Assembly: GCA_022508305.1 (NCBI GenBank)
Contig: JAFLVM010000001.1
Location: forward strand, 375,347 to 439,346
Reading direction: 5' to 3'
DNA from: Clostridiales bacterium
Lineage (GTDB): Bacteria; Bacillota; Clostridia; Christensenellales; CAG-314
DNA length: 64,000 nt
The position numbers were made by a program, and so were the translations under genes. The notes beneath the pieces are model-generated. The model was not told the DNA's origin. It worked only from the letters and a program-made list of their open reading frames with translations, and ran no database searches. Positions 7,312-16,095 of the stretch are shown piece by piece (positions within the stretch are counted from its first letter, which is position 1; each line of letters begins with the position of its first letter).

Positions 7312-8916
7312 TTAGGATTTAATTTTCACTGTGTGACTTTTCCACCGTCTGACGCCGATAACCGCGAACAGGACGCCTACTGATATTACAACCGCAAGCG
7401 CCGTCCAGCCAAGCAATGGCAAGGCGTTTACTCCTGCCGAGCGGGCATAGTTCCAAGCCGTAACGACCTTTTTGTTGTTTTCGCCAAAGTCGCGCATTAC
7501 GCCAAGCGTACCAATGGAACGGTCGTAGGGACTGTCGGGGTTCGGCTCGTTCAAAGCCGTCATAAATGGATAGCGCCAATTGCACTGACCGATCTCGTCC
7601 AAACTTTCGCCATCTTCGTCTACGAACTCGAAGAACTCCCTGACAAACGCGTCGTAATCGTCCTCGTCGTCAAAATCGTAGTCGTAGGCTTCCATAAGAA
7701 TTTGCATAGCCTCGTCGCTATCCTGCAAAGCCTTTGGGCTGACTGCCGACGTGTAGCCGATTTCCAAAAGGTTTTGCGCGGCAATTTCCGGCTTGTTTAG
7801 CCAGTTGATGAAAATTTTGATTGCGTCCATGTGGTCGGGATTGTAGGTTTTCGGAACTACCCAACCGTCAAACCAGACGTTACCTGCGCCGTGAGGTACG
7901 TAGTAAGCAAGTCTGTAGTCGCCTTTCGTGCCGTCCTCATTGACAATTGTCGAATCCCAACTTTCCTCTACTGCGAACAGCGCGTCTCCGCTCCACGCAA
8001 GGTCTACCAGCGCATTGCCTTGCAACATGTCGTCCTTGCCGAAGTCAACTTCGTAGCCGAACAGTTCCTTTTTCTGCTCCACAAGCGTTTCGCGGACAAT
8101 TTTAAGCAGTTGATCGTCTACCGCGTTTATGAGTTGGCTTGCCGACAAATCGGTGTACAGCACGCCGTCTTCGTTGCGAAGCCCGTCAAGCATACCTCTT
8201 TGTTTCAAATAAAAGATAGTTGCGGCGTAGCTGTCGCGTATGCTGTCCTTCATCAAAATGTAGCCCGTAAGGTCCTCGTGCAGAATATTGCCCTCGCCGT
8301 CGTCGTTGAAGAAAATTCCCCAATTTGCTTTGTTCATGATTTCCGTATCATAAATACCCATATCTATGAAGTCGTACTTGTTGTACAGAATGCCAAGCGT
8401 TCCGTACATGTAGGGTACGAAGTAGTCAACCATACTGACCGTTTCGCCAGTTTCGGCAATGGTAAGATTTCCAAACGTTTCGGGGTCGCCTACTTTGTCG
8501 ATGATACCTTGTTCGATGTTGTCACTGTTGTGTTCGTACAATGCCTTTACGCCTTCGCTGAAGCTTTCAACGTACAGTTCCTCGTCAAAGTAGTGAAGGG
8601 GAACAAGCATGTTACTCTCAATCAACCGCTGAATTGCATACTCGCTCGGACACACTACGTCCACCCTGCTGTCGCCTTGCGTTAAACGGGTCAACATCGT
8701 TTCATTCGTGTCGAACGTGACGTAGGTTATTTCGATAGAATTACCTGTCAAATCCTTGTAGTATTGTTTGAACTCGTCAAGCTTTTCGCTGAAGATGTAG
8801 TCCGCCCAGTTGTAAATTACAAGGCGGTCGGGCTCTTCCCTGTCGCACGCAACGACGGACAACACAACGCACAAAAGCAGTAGAATGCAGGTTAGTATAC
8901 AAACTGAACGTTTCAT
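7312..8916 (-). CDS. potD: Spermidine/putrescine-binding lipoprotein PotD with C-terminal membrane helix
   Basis: The binding protein of the polyamine ABC importer. Residues 1-23 are a signal peptide ending in the lipobox VVAC (lipidated Cys24). The mature start LVIYNWADYI is diagnostic of PotD/PotF. At 534 residues it is much longer than the usual ~350. The extra length includes an acidic stretch near residues 405-440 and a C-terminal transmembrane segment (LLGWTALAVVISVGVLFAVI) followed by a basic tail. It would thus be tethered at both ends. It overlaps potC by four bases. Confidence 0.92.
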   Translation of the reverse strand: MKRSVCILTCILLLLCVVLSVVACDREEPDRLVIYNWADYIFSEKLDEFKQYYKDLTGNSIEITYVTFDTNETMLTRLTQGDSRVDVVCPSEYAIQRLIESNMLVPLHYFDEELYVESFSEGVKALYEHNSDNIEQGIIDKVGDPETFGNLTIAETGETVSMVDYFVPYMYGTLGILYNKYDFIDMGIYDTEIMNKANWGIFFNDDGEGNILHEDLTGYILMKDSIRDSYAATIFYLKQRGMLDGLRNEDGVLYTDLSASQLINAVDDQLLKIVRETLVEQKKELFGYEVDFGKDDMLQGNALVDLAWSGDALFAVEESWDSTIVNEDGTKGDYRLAYYVPHGAGNVWFDGWVVPKTYNPDHMDAIKIFINWLNKPEIAAQNLLEIGYTSAVSPKALQDSDEAMQILMEAYDYDFDDEDDYDAFVREFFEFVDEDGESLDEIGQCNWRYPFMTALNEPNPDSPYDRSIGTLGVMRDFGENNKKVVTAWNYARSAGVNALPLLGWTALAVVISVGVLFAVIGVRRWKSHTVKIKS

Positions 8917-9746
8917 CTCTTCGCCTCCTTTGCTGTGTTGACGCCGTTCCGCTTGATGTTGATAAGCAGCAGCAACGTGAACATAACCACGAAAAAGATG
9001 CTAAACACCGCAAACCAGAAGGGTTCAAGGCTTTTTACTCGCGCGTCCTCGTAGATGTAGGTGGACAGCGTTTCGATGCCCGTGTCGCCCTTGTTGAACT
9101 GCGTAATGATGAAGTCGTCCAAGCTCAGCGTAAACGCCATTGCAAATCCGCTGACGATGCCCGGCATAATGTAGGGGAACACCACCCTTATCATAGCGGA
9201 AAAGGGATTTGCGCCAAGGTCAAGAGCTGCCTCGTACATGTTGGGATCCATTCGTTGCAAACGGGGCAAAATGGACAGCACCACGTAGGGAGTACAAAAC
9301 GCCACGTGAGATATGATTAGGCGGGTCATTCCCTGCGGGAAAATTTGACTGATTCCCGTCGTAGCGAAAAACACCATGAGAGACACTGCCATGACGATTT
9401 CGCTGTTAATCATGGGCAGTTGGTTGACGACAAGGGTAATCTTTTTGACGCGTCTGTTGAGGGCATAGATACCGATTGTTGCGAACGCGCCGAAAATTGT
9501 GGAAATTACGCTTGCTGACACAGCTAAAATTGCCGTGTACTTAAGAGCGGACAGCAGTCCTGCGTTCTTTTCGGGGTCAAACAGCGACGCGTAGGAATTG
9601 AGGCTAAAGCCGTCCTTGAAACTGAAATAGCTGTTACCCGAAAAACTGAAAATGATGATTAGGAAAATTGGCAGGTACAGCAGAGCCAGCACCAATCCAA
9701 GGTAGCCGTCTGCGCAAATGCGCTTGATGAGATTTTTCCTTTTCAT
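8913..9746 (-). CDS. potC: Spermidine/putrescine ABC permease PotC
   Basis: A 277-residue inner-membrane permease with about six helices. The EAA loop that contacts the ATPase reads EAALDLGANPFSAMIRVVFPYIMPGI. PotC-like features include the N-terminal YLPIFLIIIFSF segment and FSLDDFIITQF-type text near the end. It overlaps potB and potD by four bases each, which shows translational coupling. Confidence 0.95.
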   Translation of the reverse strand: MKRKNLIKRICADGYLGLVLALLYLPIFLIIIFSFSGNSYFSFKDGFSLNSYASLFDPEKNAGLLSALKYTAILAVSASVISTIFGAFATIGIYALNRRVKKITLVVNQLPMINSEIVMAVSLMVFFATTGISQIFPQGMTRLIISHVAFCTPYVVLSILPRLQRMDPNMYEAALDLGANPFSAMIRVVFPYIMPGIVSGFAMAFTLSLDDFIITQFNKGDTGIETLSTYIYEDARVKSLEPFWFAVFSIFFVVMFTLLLLINIKRNGVNTAKEAKR

Positions 9747-10543
9747 AGTACGCTTGCCACCTCCTCGTCTTTACTTGTGAGGTTGACAATGACGTTGGAA
9801 ATGACCACAAGCACCAACATCACGAGGCTCATTACGCTACCCACGCCAAAGCTGTTGGTGGTCTTGCTGAAGTGCATATTGATAGCGTCGCCAAACAGGA
9901 AAATCTTGCTGCTTGACAAAATTTCCGAAATTGCAAAGGTGGAAATTGCGGGAATAAAGGTCATAGTTATTCCGCTGATAATTCCGCTAAGGGACAATGG
10001 CAACACCGTTTTGAGAAAAACGGTAAGCTTGTCCGCGCCCAAATCCTCCGCCGCCTCAATGTAGCTGTGGTCGATAGAAACGAGCGTTGTGTGCAGTGGC
10101 AAAATCATGTAGGGCAGGTAGTTGTACACCATTCCGAACATAACGGTGCCCATACCAAGCTTAACGTCCATTGCCATGAACAAGGCCTTGGTAGACAGCG
10201 TGCGAATGAGGAAGTTTACCCACATGGGCAATATAAACAGCAGCACTAACACTCTGTTGGACGCGTGATACTTGGCAAGTAAATACGCGCAAGGGTAACC
10301 TATCACAAGGCAAATAAGCGTTGTGACAAGTCCGATAATGAGCGAATTGCCCAATACCGTCAATCCGCCGCCCGTGTCGGAAAAGAATTCCACAAAGTTT
10401 TGGAAAGTGAGCTGTTTGTCGTCGTTGAGGAACGCGTTAATGAGTATGATTACGAGGGGCACTACCACGAACAAAAGCAGAAATATCATGTAGGGGTAGG
10501 CAAACGCTCTGCGGTGAAAGCGGAACCTAAGCTTTTTGTTCAT
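9743..10543 (-). CDS. potB: Spermidine/putrescine ABC permease PotB
   Basis: A 266-residue membrane permease, partner of PotC. The EAA loop reads EAAEDLGADKLTVFLKTVLPLSLSGI. The N-terminus is basic, followed by a long first helix. Its start lies 17 bases inside the potA 3' end, so the two genes overlap out of frame, which fits coupled translation. Confidence 0.95.
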   Translation of the reverse strand: MNKKLRFRFHRRAFAYPYMIFLLLFVVVPLVIILINAFLNDDKQLTFQNFVEFFSDTGGGLTVLGNSLIIGLVTTLICLVIGYPCAYLLAKYHASNRVLVLLFILPMWVNFLIRTLSTKALFMAMDVKLGMGTVMFGMVYNYLPYMILPLHTTLVSIDHSYIEAAEDLGADKLTVFLKTVLPLSLSGIISGITMTFIPAISTFAISEILSSSKIFLFGDAINMHFSKTTNSFGVGSVMSLVMLVLVVISNVIVNLTSKDEEVASVL

Positions 10544-11984
10544 CTTTCACCTCCTCGATGATTATCTTGTCGGGGGCAATCTTGATACCGATACGGTCGC
10601 CGATGGACCACTCGTAGTCGTTGTCCGCAAAGAAATCGTAGTAGGTGTCAGTACGCACGATGTACTGCCAGTAGCTACCTTTGTAGATGGCGGAAATGAT
10701 GGTCGCGCCTATCGTGCCGTCCTCCTCGTCGTCGGTAAGCTCCACGTCGTCAAAGTCCACTTTTACGCGCACCTTGGTGCCTTCTTCAAGGTCAGTGTTG
10801 CACTCGAAACGCCCGTCGCAGAACTCCACGACGTTTTTCTCGTAAATTTCGCCCTCGATTTCGTTGATGAGGCGGGATTTGTGCATAATGTGGAAGTCAA
10901 AGGGCTTGATGTACAGTCCGATTTTGTCGCCGACGTTGACCTCTACGTTGTCATGAATGATTAGCTCGTTACGCTCGTCGCCGTAGGTCAATGCCGTCAC
11001 TTGGTAGTGGTCGCCCTTGAACACGCAGGAAAGCACGTCCGCTTCCACGAGGCATTTCTTGTCAGTTGTGGCAACGATTCGAATGTCCTCGGGGCGAATG
11101 ATGACGTCAATTGGCTCGTCGTACTTAAATCCCTTGTCCACGCACTCGAATTTGTGTCCTGAAATGTCTACGCAGCAGTCCTTGACCATAGTTCCCGACA
11201 AAATGTTGGATTCGCCGATAAAGTCAGCAACGAATGCGTTTGCAGGCTCGTCGTACACCGTCGTGGGGGTGCCGATTTGCTGAATTTCGCCGTCCTTCAT
11301 TACGACTATCGTGTCGGACATGGTGAGCGCTTCCTCTTGGTCGTGCGTTACGTACACGAAGGTGATGCCTAAGCTCTTGTGCATTTGCATAAGCTCCAAC
11401 TGCATGTCCTTGCGCATCTTGAGATCCAACGCTCCCAATGGTTCGTCAAGCAGCAACACCTGAGGCTCGTTGACGAGAGCGCGGGCGATTGCTACACGCT
11501 GCTGCTGTCCGCCTGAAAGAGAGTTGACGGCGCGGTGACCGTAGTCCTCAAGGTCCACCATTTTGAGGGCGTCATTTACCTTTTCGGTGATTTCGCTCTT
11601 GGTGAGATGGCGCATTTTTTGCACCGTGTTGCCCTTTTTGTCTACTGTGGGCGCGCCAACGGGAACCGTTTTGAGTTTAAGCCCAAATGCAATGTTGCCG
11701 AAGACGTTTAGGTGCGGAAATAACGCGTATTTTTGGAATACGGTGTTGATATTGCGTTTGTGTGGAGGTAACGTCGTGATGTCCTCACCGTTGAAGTAAA
11801 TTACTCCGCTTGTAGGCTGCTCAAAGCCTGCAATCATGCGTAGCGTAGTCGTTTTGCCGCAGCCTGACGGTCCAAGCAGCGTTACGAATTCGCCCTTCTT
11901 GATTGTGAGGGAAAGATTTTTTACTACGGGTTTGTCACCGTACGCCTTGTTGACGTTTTTGATTTCAATGATTTTGTCGTCCAT
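10527..11984 (-). CDS. potA: Spermidine/putrescine ABC ATPase PotA, long form
   Basis: The ATPase that powers PotBC. Motifs in order: Walker A LGPSGCGKTT (about 37-46), a Q-loop near NTVFQKYALFPH, signature LSGGQQQRVAIARAL, Walker B VLLLDEPLGALD and the H-loop VYVTHD. It has 485 residues against the usual ~350-370. A ~15-residue basic insert lies between the Q-loop and the signature, and the C-terminal half seems to hold two TOBE-like beta domains. It is the first gene of potABCD, with AGGAGG before the ATG. Confidence 0.95.
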   Translation of the reverse strand: MDDKIIEIKNVNKAYGDKPVVKNLSLTIKKGEFVTLLGPSGCGKTTTLRMIAGFEQPTSGVIYFNGEDITTLPPHKRNINTVFQKYALFPHLNVFGNIAFGLKLKTVPVGAPTVDKKGNTVQKMRHLTKSEITEKVNDALKMVDLEDYGHRAVNSLSGGQQQRVAIARALVNEPQVLLLDEPLGALDLKMRKDMQLELMQMHKSLGITFVYVTHDQEEALTMSDTIVVMKDGEIQQIGTPTTVYDEPANAFVADFIGESNILSGTMVKDCCVDISGHKFECVDKGFKYDEPIDVIIRPEDIRIVATTDKKCLVEADVLSCVFKGDHYQVTALTYGDERNELIIHDNVEVNVGDKIGLYIKPFDFHIMHKSRLINEIEGEIYEKNVVEFCDGRFECNTDLEEGTKVRVKVDFDDVELTDDEEDGTIGATIISAIYKGSYWQYIVRTDTYYDFFADNDYEWSIGDRIGIKIAPDKIIIEEVKDEQKA

Positions 11985-12129
11985 AGTTGCCTCCTAAAAG
12001 TTTGATTTAACGCAAACTCTCTTTGCTTTTGTGTTTTTCGTTACTGGAACATAAAAAAATCACCCTTGGACAAATAAATTGTTTACGGTACTGCCGCATC
12101 TCACGGCGTAGGCGCGAAGTCCTACATAT
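11985..12129 (-). promoter_or_regulatory. Structured 5' leader of potABCD with mini-ORF
   Basis: The predicted ~139-base leader opens with two abutting hairpins: GTAGG/CCTAC (12108-12125) and GCCG/CGGC (12093-12107). A third, GCAAA/TTTGC, lies at 12012-12026. Between them a three-codon ORF (Met-Phe-Gln-stop, 12041-12052) is preceded by AAGGGTG at an 8-base distance. It matches no riboswitch class I can recall. Control of polyamine uptake by RNA or leader peptide is a hypothesis. Confidence 0.45.
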
Positions 12130-12158
12130 ACTATAAAGAATTTGTTTGCCTTGGGCAA
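12130..12158 (-). promoter_or_regulatory. Promoter of potABCD
   Basis: The minus strand has TTGCCC (12153-12158), 17 bases, TATAGT (12130-12135). The -35 box lies in an inverted repeat TTGCC-CAA-GGCAA that could be an operator. The remaining gap up to 12255 is AT-rich and shows nothing else. Confidence 0.65.
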
Positions 12159-12255
12159 CGAGACAAGTATAAATGATATATTAAGTTATGTCAAACGATT
12201 TAATTATTTTTAGCAAACTTTTTTTCATTTTTGTTTATTTTTTGTCTTAAAGCAA

Positions 12256-12288
12256 ATAAAAAAGCCCCTCTATTTAAGAGGAGCCGTG
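12256..12288 (-). terminator. Terminator after galK
   Basis: The minus strand has GCTCCTC, loop TTAAATA, GAGGGGC, then seven T, about 25 bases past the galK stop. Confidence 0.85.
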
Positions 12289-12311
12289 TATTTTGAGCTA
12301 AATTTCTGCTT

Positions 12312-13532
12312 TTACAGAACTTTTGCGCCAACAGTACGCAATTTGAGGGGCAAAACCTTGTCCGAACCGTAAATTTCGGTGGTTTTGGCAATGAAATCCG
12401 CGGCGTTTGCAGTAGGAATTACGCAAAGCACCGTGCCTGCAAATCCACCGCCGTGTACGCGCGCGGCTGAATGAGTCAAGCCTCTCGCGGCGTGAATAAT
12501 GTCCTCTATTGCAGTGTCTTTGTCGTCCACAGCGCAATTTTGCAGTTGATACAGGCTACTGTCACCAGACGCGTTGACAAGCTCAAGCGTTTTGTCTACG
12601 TCACCGCTGCTCAATGCAAGCTTAATTTCGTCTACGCGGCGGTTTTCCTCGTAGAAATGCTTTGCTCTAAGCGCAGGACGCAGCCCGACCTTCTTTTGCA
12701 CCTCGTCGTAATGCTCAAAAAAGGTCTTTTCGTCAATTTCAATAAGCCGTTCCTTACCGAAAAACGCTGCAACGTCCTTCATTTCGGCAGGAATTGCCGC
12801 GTAAAGTGGCGACAGGTTGGAATGACTTACGCCGTTGTCGATAAGTACGAGCTGTAACTTGGAAAAATCGGCGTCTACCGTATTGTAGCTAAGTCCGTCG
12901 GCAAAATCCAACGCAACGAAACCGCCCGCCGCAACGACGCTTTGGTCGAGCAATCCGCATGGCTTGTCAAAGTACTCGCATTCGGCATACTGACCTGCGC
13001 GCGCAAGAGTTTCGACGGGGATTCGTCCTTCGTTGAAAAGTTCGCTGATAATAACGCCTATTGCCGTCTCAAATGCGGCGCTTGAAGATACACCTGCGCC
13101 ACTTGGAACTGTAGAGTCGGTGTAGGCGTCAAACCCGCCCACGTTGTAGCCTTGTGAAAGCAGATACTCCACTACGCCCTTGATAAGCCCTTCGCTGCCG
13201 GTAAGAGGATTGGCGTTGTCATCTAATTTTACGTTGATTTCACTGCGCCCAGTGCCGACGACGTTGATTTCGTTTTTGCCATTTGGACAAAATGCGGCGA
13301 TGATGTCAAGACTGACTGTACAGCCGACGACCCTACCGCCGTTGTGGTCGGTGTGATTGCCGATGAACTCCACCCTGCCGCTTGAAGAACACAGGTAGGC
13401 TGAATCGTAGCCGTACTTCTGCTTAAACTCATTCAAAACAAGGTCGTAGCGCTCTACTTCCTGCATATTTTTCCGTCCGTACAATTGCTGTAAATAGGGC
13501 AAAACTTGTCTGCCACAAGTAAACTTTTGCAT
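12312..13532 (-). CDS. galK: Galactokinase (clostridial GNHTDH type)
   Basis: A 406-residue GHMP-family kinase that makes galactose 1-phosphate from galactose and ATP. The galactokinase signature appears as GRVEFIGNHTDHNGG with Asn in place of the usual Glu of GEHTD, a variant I associate with clostridial galactokinases. GHMP motif 2 is VPSGAGVSSSAAFE and motif 3 is VHGGGFAGTVLC. The start has GGAG 7 bases upstream. No galT or galE lies nearby, and the gene stands alone between terminators, so the sugar specificity is inferred from family only. Confidence 0.9.
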   Translation of the reverse strand: MQKFTCGRQVLPYLQQLYGRKNMQEVERYDLVLNEFKQKYGYDSAYLCSSSGRVEFIGNHTDHNGGRVVGCTVSLDIIAAFCPNGKNEINVVGTGRSEINVKLDDNANPLTGSEGLIKGVVEYLLSQGYNVGGFDAYTDSTVPSGAGVSSSAAFETAIGVIISELFNEGRIPVETLARAGQYAECEYFDKPCGLLDQSVVAAGGFVALDFADGLSYNTVDADFSKLQLVLIDNGVSHSNLSPLYAAIPAEMKDVAAFFGKERLIEIDEKTFFEHYDEVQKKVGLRPALRAKHFYEENRRVDEIKLALSSGDVDKTLELVNASGDSSLYQLQNCAVDDKDTAIEDIIHAARGLTHSAARVHGGGFAGTVLCVIPTANAADFIAKTTEIYGSDKVLPLKLRTVGAKVL

Positions 13533-13560
13533 AGGTCACTCCAAGTAATAAACTGACTAA

Positions 13561-13589
13561 ATATTACCACAATATTTTGTAAAAATCAA
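13561..13589 (-). promoter_or_regulatory. Promoter of galK
   Basis: The minus strand has TTGATT (13584-13589), 17 bases, TAATAT (13561-13566), about 28 bases before the ATG. Confidence 0.6.
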
Positions 13590-13615
13590 GGAATTAGAAA
13601 CAAGCAAAAAGAGAA

Positions 13616-13650
13616 CAAAAGAACCAAGCCGAATTGGCTTGGTTCTTTTG
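13616..13650 (-). terminator. Terminator of the ABC-nuclease operon
   Basis: A perfect 10-base-pair stem, GAACCAAGCC / GGCTTGGTTC, with a 5-base loop and flanking A and T runs. It ends the long operon whose last gene stops at 13690. Confidence 0.9.
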
Positions 13651-13689
13651 TTTAGTTGTTAGTACGCTAACGTTGAGAAGTTTCAACGA

Positions 13690-16077
13690 TTAGTCAGCGG
13701 AACCTGTCAACACTCTACCGAGATGAGCAACGAATTGAGTTACGCCAACTGCGCTTGCGTTGGAACCGCTGATACGTGATGTTTCACTTGCGCTAAGCGT
13801 TTCGAAAGTGCCGTACGTTCCAAGGTAAACAATCTTACCTGCGTTTGTTTTGCCGGCTGAAATAGTCCAAGTGAACGTTCCGAGTTCACTGTCCCACTTC
13901 CAAGTTGCGCTTGAGCTGTCGGCAAGTTTAACTTGAGAAATAGATCCATCTTCGTTGGGTTCGATATACTTGCCACCAATTTGGAGCGTCCAACCGTCGC
14001 TTTCGCTACCTGCAAGAGTTACCGTTCCTGCTTGAGCAGCATCAGTCGTCATCTTGATGAAGTTGCCGTCCATTTGAGGAATTACAAAGTACCACGCATT
14101 TTTATTAGCTTGGAACAAAGCAAGTTTATAATCACCTGCAACGGGTGTAGCCATTTCTTCGAACACCTTTGCCGAAACTACCAAGTTGATTTCAGCTTGG
14201 TCATTAACGCTGTTAAGGCTGATTGACGCTACAAGCTTGCCGGTGTGACTTTGGTTGTCCAACGTAACCGTGAGTTTGCCGCCTGTCAAAGTTGCCCAAG
14301 AAGGAGTGCTGCCGTCAAATGCCCAAGTAATGGTTACGTTTTGGAAGCCCCAACTCGTGCCGTCGGTAGGCAGATTAATTGACTTGTCGATATAGAACTC
14401 TTTGAGAATTTCGCTGTCAAGATTTGCCTTGACCTTTTCAACAATCTTCTCGTCGGAGAGCTTTTCAGCGGAGATGAGGTGATAGCTGTAGGTTGTGTAA
14501 GATCCGATTGTGTACTTCGCCTCAAGATACAGGCTTTCTGCATCGCCGGGAACGATAGAGAGTTTCGCGCCGTCCAAAGAGATTGTGTCACGAATAGCGC
14601 ACAGTCTGTAAGAGATGGTTACGCCACTGTTGCTCGTGGGAAGGTTGAAGTCCTTAGTAACTGCTACAGTACCGTCCAAACCGTTGTTTTTCAGGTAGGT
14701 ATTTACTGCGGAGATAGCCTTAGCCGCGTTAGTACCGTCTGTGTAGGTAGCTGCTTCAGTTCCAAGAGTTACGTCTGCAGTGCTTCTCGGAAGAATCTGA
14801 TAGTTGCTGTTGTACTTGGACAAAACGCCCGTTACGCTTACAACTTGGTCTTTTTGATACGTTTCTCTCAAAGCGCACAGACCTTCCCAAATCTCGTTAC
14901 CTTCTGCTGCTGCGTAGAAGCCTTGCATGTAGTTGGAGGTAGCAACCGTTACGTCTACGTTGCCGTTTGTCAAGGTAAGAACTGTAGCTGCCTTACCTGC
15001 TGCGGGTTTGCTTGAAGCAACGGACTTAATCTTCCAGTTGGTAAGTGATACCAAACTACCTGTGTAGTAGTTAGCTGCGGGAACCTTGCCGATAGCGTCG
15101 TTGTCGAACGCATGGATACGTGAGTCGGGATCGATGGGGGTTACGTCAGTGTCGATAACCAATTCGCCGCCCTTACCTTCAATCAAACCGTTGTAGGGTG
15201 AACAGGGAACACTTGATGCGGTAAAGTGCATGCCGGGAGCAAGCAATTCGCCGTCAGCAGAGGACATCTTGATTTGGTACAGATAGAAACCGTGACAACC
15301 GTCGTCGTCCACTGCGTAGATTGAAGCGTTACCGTAAGTTGCGGCATAGGGTTGAGCTATACCAACTACGTAACCGCTAACGTCAATGTTACCGCTTTGA
15401 GTTTCGTACCAAGCAGCAATGCCTGCCGCGTGATCCTTGTACTCGGTAACGATGAATTGATATTCCATGGGAACGGTATCGCCGTTGTAAGTGATTTCTA
15501 CGCCGATCTTAACCTTTACGTCTTGACCCTTAAGAACGGTGACGTTGACGTGTTGAGTGTGTTCAGCGCTGTTGACGTCGCCCATCGTTGCAACGTTGCT
15601 GTAGGTATCTGCAATACTCCAAGTAAGTTGCGCCGTTCTGTTGTTGTAAGTCAGTTGCGTGGGAACGTCGAAGTCGTCGTAAACGTTACGTCCTTCTTGC
15701 TCGAATTGGTATTCGTCCAAGAAGTAGAAAGCGTTGATTGGCTTTACGATGACGGTGAACGTCTTGGTTGCTCTACCGACGGATGCGGTAAGAGTTACCG
15801 TTTCGCGGGTGTCACCTGCAATGGGAGTTGCAAGCCAAGTTTCCGCCTGTTGCGTAAGACTGAGAGAGTTGGGCTTGTCAGCCGTCCAATTTAGCTCGTA
15901 TTCGTTGTTTTCACCAAGATATCTCGGCAACGTGAATGGACTGCTTACCGTTTTGCCGTTTTGCTGAACGATCAGGCGAGTGTCGAGCACGTCCTGAGCA
16001 TTGTCGCAAGCAACAAGCAGGATACAGGACACAATGCAAAGAACTGTAAGAACAGCAATCAATATTTTTCTTTTCAT
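13690..16077 (-). CDS. Large surface lipoprotein with Ig-like and OB-fold-like regions
   Basis: A 795-residue exported lipoprotein (lipobox LVAC, Cys24). Residues ~30-215 form two beta-rich Ig-like repeats; further such repeats occur around 465-650. The stretch ~225-440 resembles two tandem OB-fold modules of the kind attached to YhcR-type extracellular nucleases: a 'sGYVvGIAqPYAATYGNASIY' pattern and later a VVSVTGVLSKYNSNYQI pattern. The C-terminal ~120 residues form another beta-rich unit (KLALFQANKNAWYFVIP...). No catalytic motif is visible. It is the last gene of the ABC-nuclease operon, with AAGGAG before the ATG. A nucleic-acid or ligand-binding surface role is inferred; the fold calls are by eye. 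Confidence 0.6.
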   Translation of the reverse strand: MKRKILIAVLTVLCIVSCILLVACDNAQDVLDTRLIVQQNGKTVSSPFTLPRYLGENNEYELNWTADKPNSLSLTQQAETWLATPIAGDTRETVTLTASVGRATKTFTVIVKPINAFYFLDEYQFEQEGRNVYDDFDVPTQLTYNNRTAQLTWSIADTYSNVATMGDVNSAEHTQHVNVTVLKGQDVKVKIGVEITYNGDTVPMEYQFIVTEYKDHAAGIAAWYETQSGNIDVSGYVVGIAQPYAATYGNASIYAVDDDGCHGFYLYQIKMSSADGELLAPGMHFTASSVPCSPYNGLIEGKGGELVIDTDVTPIDPDSRIHAFDNDAIGKVPAANYYTGSLVSLTNWKIKSVASSKPAAGKAATVLTLTNGNVDVTVATSNYMQGFYAAAEGNEIWEGLCALRETYQKDQVVSVTGVLSKYNSNYQILPRSTADVTLGTEAATYTDGTNAAKAISAVNTYLKNNGLDGTVAVTKDFNLPTSNSGVTISYRLCAIRDTISLDGAKLSIVPGDAESLYLEAKYTIGSYTTYSYHLISAEKLSDEKIVEKVKANLDSEILKEFYIDKSINLPTDGTSWGFQNVTITWAFDGSTPSWATLTGGKLTVTLDNQSHTGKLVASISLNSVNDQAEINLVVSAKVFEEMATPVAGDYKLALFQANKNAWYFVIPQMDGNFIKMTTDAAQAGTVTLAGSESDGWTLQIGGKYIEPNEDGSISQVKLADSSSATWKWDSELGTFTWTISAGKTNAGKIVYLGTYGTFETLSASETSRISGSNASAVGVTQFVAHLGRVLTGSAD

Positions 16078-16095
16078 TGATGTTTCTCCTTATTT

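Noticed and set aside
7831-8685. Long plus-strand open frame of 284 codons inside potD
   Set aside because: It is antisense to a well-supported gene, has no ribosome binding site and no recognisable motif.
12060-12126. Known riboswitch (T-box, guanidine, preQ1 or SAM) before potA
   Set aside because: The conserved cores of these classes are not present; kept only as an unclassified structured leader.
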